Below are positions 61,424-64,000 of a stretch of 64,000 nt of DNA, piece after piece. The DNA lies in NCBI GenBank assembly GCA_014764515.1, contig JACXWD010000002.1:62001-126000 (forward strand). Reading direction: 5' to 3'. A model generated the notes under the pieces. That model saw only the letters and a program-made list of their open reading frames with translations, did no database searches and was not told the DNA's origin. How positions within the stretch are numbered: position 1 is the first letter of the stretch; each line of letters begins with the position of its first letter. Made by a program: the position numbers and the translations under genes. The DNA comes from Candidatus Polarisedimenticola svalbardensis (lineage in GTDB: Bacteria > Acidobacteriota > Polarisedimenticolia > Polarisedimenticolales > Polarisedimenticolaceae).

Positions 61424-62181
61424 CAGACGATCGCTACGGCTTCTCGCGGGACCCATCCAGTCAGGCCGTCAGGGAGGGCTATCTGGATCCAGTCGTCCCT
61501 GAAGGAGCGGATGACGAGATCCAGTCCTTCATGGGCCACCACCAGCGTGGCGTTGTTTTCGCCGGGGCCTGCCAGGATCTCGACCTCGGCCACGAGAACC
61601 ACCGCGGTGCGGTTGGGCTGCAGCCGGTTCATGGTAAACCACCAGGAACAGGCCATGACCAGAGCGGCAACAGTCAGCGCGACAGCAGCCCATCCATGCC
61701 AGGCTTTCCATCGTCCCGGAAGGACAAGGCCGGCCGCCAGAACCAGAATGACCGCCCAGAACAGGGCCAGGGCCGTACCGGCCTGCCTGTCAGGCCCCAA
61801 ACGGTGTTGCAACCGGACCAGCCACTTCACGATCGCCGCGCTTTCAGGACGAACGACCCTGTCGGCACGTTTTGATTCAGCGAATGTCAGGTTGCCCTCT
61901 ATCTCCCCGTCGGAAGGATCCAGCAGTGCGGCTCTGCGGTAATGAAGGATCGCCTCACCCAGGTGGCCCTGCTTGAAGACGGCGTTCCCCAGGTTGTACT
62001 CAACCCTCGGGTCCTTGATGCCGTACCGCAGGATCTCCTGGTAGTAGCCGGCAGCTTCCATGAATCTTCCGGAGGCATACGCTTCGTTCCCTTTGCGGAA
62101 CAGCGTCTCCGGCTCGCCGGCGACCGACGGGACGGCGGCAACAGCCAGGCAAACGGCAATGATCCCGGCAACGACTCTCAC
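61423..62181 (-). CDS. BatE-like TPR and SH3 domain membrane protein
   Basis: 252 residues from GTG 62181, which overlaps the batD stop as GTGA. Signal peptide, then TPR units (ETLFRKGNEAYASGRFMEAAGYY, PRVEYNLGNAVFKQGHLGEAILHYRRAALLDP). A central pair of hydrophobic helices (LALFWAVILVLAAGLVL, WAAVALTVAALVMACSWW) is followed by a C-terminal bacterial SH3 domain (AEVEILAGPGENNATLVVAHEG ... GWVPREAVAIV). This is the usual layout of BatE in aerotolerance operons. The track's 62295 start is inside batD. Confidence 0.88.
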   Translation of the reverse strand: MRVVAGIIAVCLAVAAVPSVAGEPETLFRKGNEAYASGRFMEAAGYYQEILRYGIKDPRVEYNLGNAVFKQGHLGEAILHYRRAALLDPSDGEIEGNLTFAESKRADRVVRPESAAIVKWLVRLQHRLGPDRQAGTALALFWAVILVLAAGLVLPGRWKAWHGWAAVALTVAALVMACSWWFTMNRLQPNRTAVVLVAEVEILAGPGENNATLVVAHEGLDLVIRSFRDDWIQIALPDGLTGWVPREAVAIV

Positions 62182-63992
62182 AGCACCTTCTCCATTTGAG
62201 CCAGTACATCCCGCGCTTCCCTGAGTGTCTCCTCCTGCCTCCCGGTTTGCGAGGAAGCAGGAACATACCGTGCAAAATCGCAGGCTTCCACACAATCCCG
62301 GAACCGCCGGACCAGATCCGCCGGTACGGAACGGGATACCAGGAGGCGTTCGACATCATCGTAGGTCAGGCCGGAAGAGGAGCGGTCAAACCGGTCGCCG
62401 ACATACTCCACCAGGGCTCTGGCGACTTCTTCATGGAAAACGGATCCCTCCACACCGTCCATCCGCTTGCCGGCGGCTGCCAGCCTGTTGCGAGCCCGGG
62501 ACCTGGCCTTCCGTGCCCGCACCCGGCTCAAATCGCCGGTTCGTCTCGCATACCATCGGCCGGCACCGATCCCGGCAGGGAGCAGCAGGACAGGAGCCAG
62601 CACCAGCAACTGGAACCAACCCTCTCCATGGATCCGACGGGAACCGAGTTCCAGGTCACCTTCCACAAGTTTGATGTACTGGATATCCGTTCCCTGTGGG
62701 ACCAGGCGGCCGCCAGGTCGGGCACCTGCTGCCGCGCCATCGCCCTTGACCACCGTCAGGACCAGATCCTTCTCGATCCCTTCACGGTAGCGGCCGGCTT
62801 TCGGATCGAACCAGCCGAATCGGACTTCGGGGATGGCGAACTCGCCTGGAGAGGCCGGCACAATAAGCCATTCCCAGGTTTTGCGGGAAACCATTTTCCC
62901 GGACCGGGTGGTAGTTGATTCTTCGGAGTTCGGCTCCTGGATCCTGAGACCAGGCGGAGGGTCCAGAACCGGCGGCTGAACCGGCTTGAGAAATCCTTCA
63001 CCTTCCACAGTTACTCTCAGTGCGACCGCATCGTCCACCATCGCTTCGGTACGATCCAGCTCGGCCGACATCAGGAACTCGCCTACGGCGCCGCTGTAGG
63101 AGCGCGGGCGGCTGTCGGAGGGCAGCGGTTTGACCTTCAGGGTCAACGGCTCGGTCTTCCGCAGGATGCGCTTCCCACGGTCCCTGCTGAAGAAGTCCTT
63201 GAACAGGTCCCTGCTCCGGGCTGTAACCACCAGCTGGAGACTGTACGGATCGATGGTGATCGAACCCTGGCTGGTCGGCACCAGCATCCGCCGTTCCAGC
63301 GGGAAGGCGTAGTACTGCTCCCCCGCCAACTCGGTGACGTACCTCTCACGTTCCGGGTCTGTCGGGACCTGCTCAACCCAGAATAGAGAAAAATCCGGGC
63401 GATCCACCCAGTTCAGGTCACCGACCTGTGGCCTTGCCAGCAGCGTCAGGGTAAGAAGCACCGGTTCGCCTACGAACGCTTCCCGCTGTGAAAGCTCCGC
63501 CTTGAGGAAAACCTGCTCTTCCGGCGCCTGGTTCGGGGGAACTGGAACACCGGCACGAGGCTGGGCGGACGATCCTGCTGTGACCTTTAAGCGGACAGGC
63601 TGGGTCCGGTAGGTGGTTTCTCCTACCTGGATCTCCACAGGAGGAATGATCGCCTCGCCGGGACCCAGGGCCCGGAGGCTCCAGGTGAAGGTGTACGTCG
63701 TGGAAGAAGTGGTGCCGGAAGGTCCACTGAAGATCTGGGTGCTGCGACCGGGAGAAGGTCCTGACAGCGCCCCCAGGTTCTGGAGGTCAGCCAACCGCCC
63801 GATGCTCGGGTTCTGGTCCGCCTTTTCAACCTGTATGGTGAACTGCAACACCTGGGTGTCCGTGATGCCGCTGTTCGGCTTCAGGAAAGTCCGGATCACC
63901 GGGTCTGCCGCGAAAGCGCAGAGCGCAACGAACCACAGCAAGGTGAAAAACACCAGGCGCATGGCGGTTCGGCTCAGGTCACTGCGCATCAC
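62178..63992 (-). CDS. BatD-like oxygen-tolerance protein (start uncertain)
   Basis: 604 residues from GTG 63992, ATG 63989 also possible; the frame stays open to the window edge, so the true start may lie outside. Signal peptide RLVFFTLLWFVALCAFAA. The periplasmic part contains repeated Ig-like beta segments of the BatD family (DPVIRTFLKPNSGITDTQVLQFTIQVE, GEPVLLTLTLLARPQVGDLNW, FLMSAELDRTEAMVDDAVAL). One membrane helix near residue 460 (FQLLVLAPVLLLPAGIG) precedes a cytoplasmic helical tail. Together with batE it suggests a batABCDE operon continuing beyond 64000. Confidence 0.88.
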   Translation of the reverse strand: MMRSDLSRTAMRLVFFTLLWFVALCAFAADPVIRTFLKPNSGITDTQVLQFTIQVEKADQNPSIGRLADLQNLGALSGPSPGRSTQIFSGPSGTTSSTTYTFTWSLRALGPGEAIIPPVEIQVGETTYRTQPVRLKVTAGSSAQPRAGVPVPPNQAPEEQVFLKAELSQREAFVGEPVLLTLTLLARPQVGDLNWVDRPDFSLFWVEQVPTDPERERYVTELAGEQYYAFPLERRMLVPTSQGSITIDPYSLQLVVTARSRDLFKDFFSRDRGKRILRKTEPLTLKVKPLPSDSRPRSYSGAVGEFLMSAELDRTEAMVDDAVALRVTVEGEGFLKPVQPPVLDPPPGLRIQEPNSEESTTTRSGKMVSRKTWEWLIVPASPGEFAIPEVRFGWFDPKAGRYREGIEKDLVLTVVKGDGAAAGARPGGRLVPQGTDIQYIKLVEGDLELGSRRIHGEGWFQLLVLAPVLLLPAGIGAGRWYARRTGDLSRVRARKARSRARNRLAAAGKRMDGVEGSVFHEEVARALVEYVGDRFDRSSSGLTYDDVERLLVSRSVPADLVRRFRDCVEACDFARYVPASSQTGRQEETLREARDVLAQMEKVL

Positions 63993-64000
63993 CAGTCTTT

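Overview
This is about 64 kb of dense, GC-rich bacterial chromosome (roughly 60 percent GC by eye) with 53 protein genes and no stretch over 200 bases without a gene. I see no rRNA or tRNA gene, insertion sequence, prophage or CRISPR array. The Lpt lipopolysaccharide-export genes and the Bat proteins indicate a diderm. The MglA-type GTPase, split methylmalonyl-CoA mutase, methylmalonyl-CoA epimerase with an extra C-terminal domain, fused LptF-LptG and PEGA/TPR proteins remind me most of Acidobacteriota. That placement is an inference from gene content; a deltaproteobacterial-grade or other uncultured diderm lineage is the main alternative.

Layout. (1) 1-8.3 kb, plus: end of an enoyl-CoA hydratase, a long LptC/LptA-like protein, lptB, rpoN, hpf, the two methylmalonyl-CoA mutase subunits and a response regulator. 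(2) 8.3-16.9 kb, plus: valS, nadC, birA, coaX, a small tyrosine phosphatase, an unknown gene and comEC. (3) 16.8-19.2 kb: a membrane metalloprotease (minus), a PEGA-domain exported protein with a structured leader (plus), and an IHF/HU gene (minus). (4) 19.4-36.2 kb, plus: der, an MglA GTPase with a long acidic tail, a HEAT-like exported protein, a cNMP-binding/FHA protein, an exported unknown, scpA-scpB-rluB, rpsA, a second HU, miaB, a bifunctional-nuclease-family gene, parA-parB and a fused lptF-lptG. (5) 36.2-54.4 kb, minus: an 18-kb run of twelve genes that begins at an exported DUF255 protein and continues through mtnP, ribH, nusB, leuS, lptE, holA, guaA, mscS, dnaE and metK to a membrane phosphodiesterase with TPR repeats. 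(6) 54.5-64 kb: a GAF-GGDEF diguanylate cyclase (plus) converges on a minus-strand run batD, batE, hemW, ltaE, acyl-CoA dehydrogenase, meaB and extended mce.

How the genes work together. Most are core functions: LPS transport (LptCA, B, E, FG), propionate/branched-chain catabolism (mutase, MeaB, epimerase, acyl-CoA dehydrogenase, hydratase), chromosome segregation (ParAB, ScpAB, HU/IHF), replication (DnaE, HolA), translation (ValS, LeuS, S1, MiaB, RluB, Der, HPF) and cofactor synthesis (NAD, CoA, biotin transfer, lumazine, haem-chaperone HemW). Signalling genes (MglA, cNMP-FHA, GGDEF, REC) are scattered among them.

I found no defence island or obviously new enzymatic system. The most interesting items are a leader RNA whose 10-bp helix would hide the ribosome-binding site of the PEGA gene, several promoters so close to their start codons that the mRNAs should be leaderless, fusions in the Lpt machinery, an epimerase fused to an unknown domain, an exported DUF255 protein without its CxxC motif, and convergent gene pairs with no room for terminators. 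Starts were moved from the supplied ORF track where a Shine-Dalgarno site, promoter or N-terminal homology argued for it.
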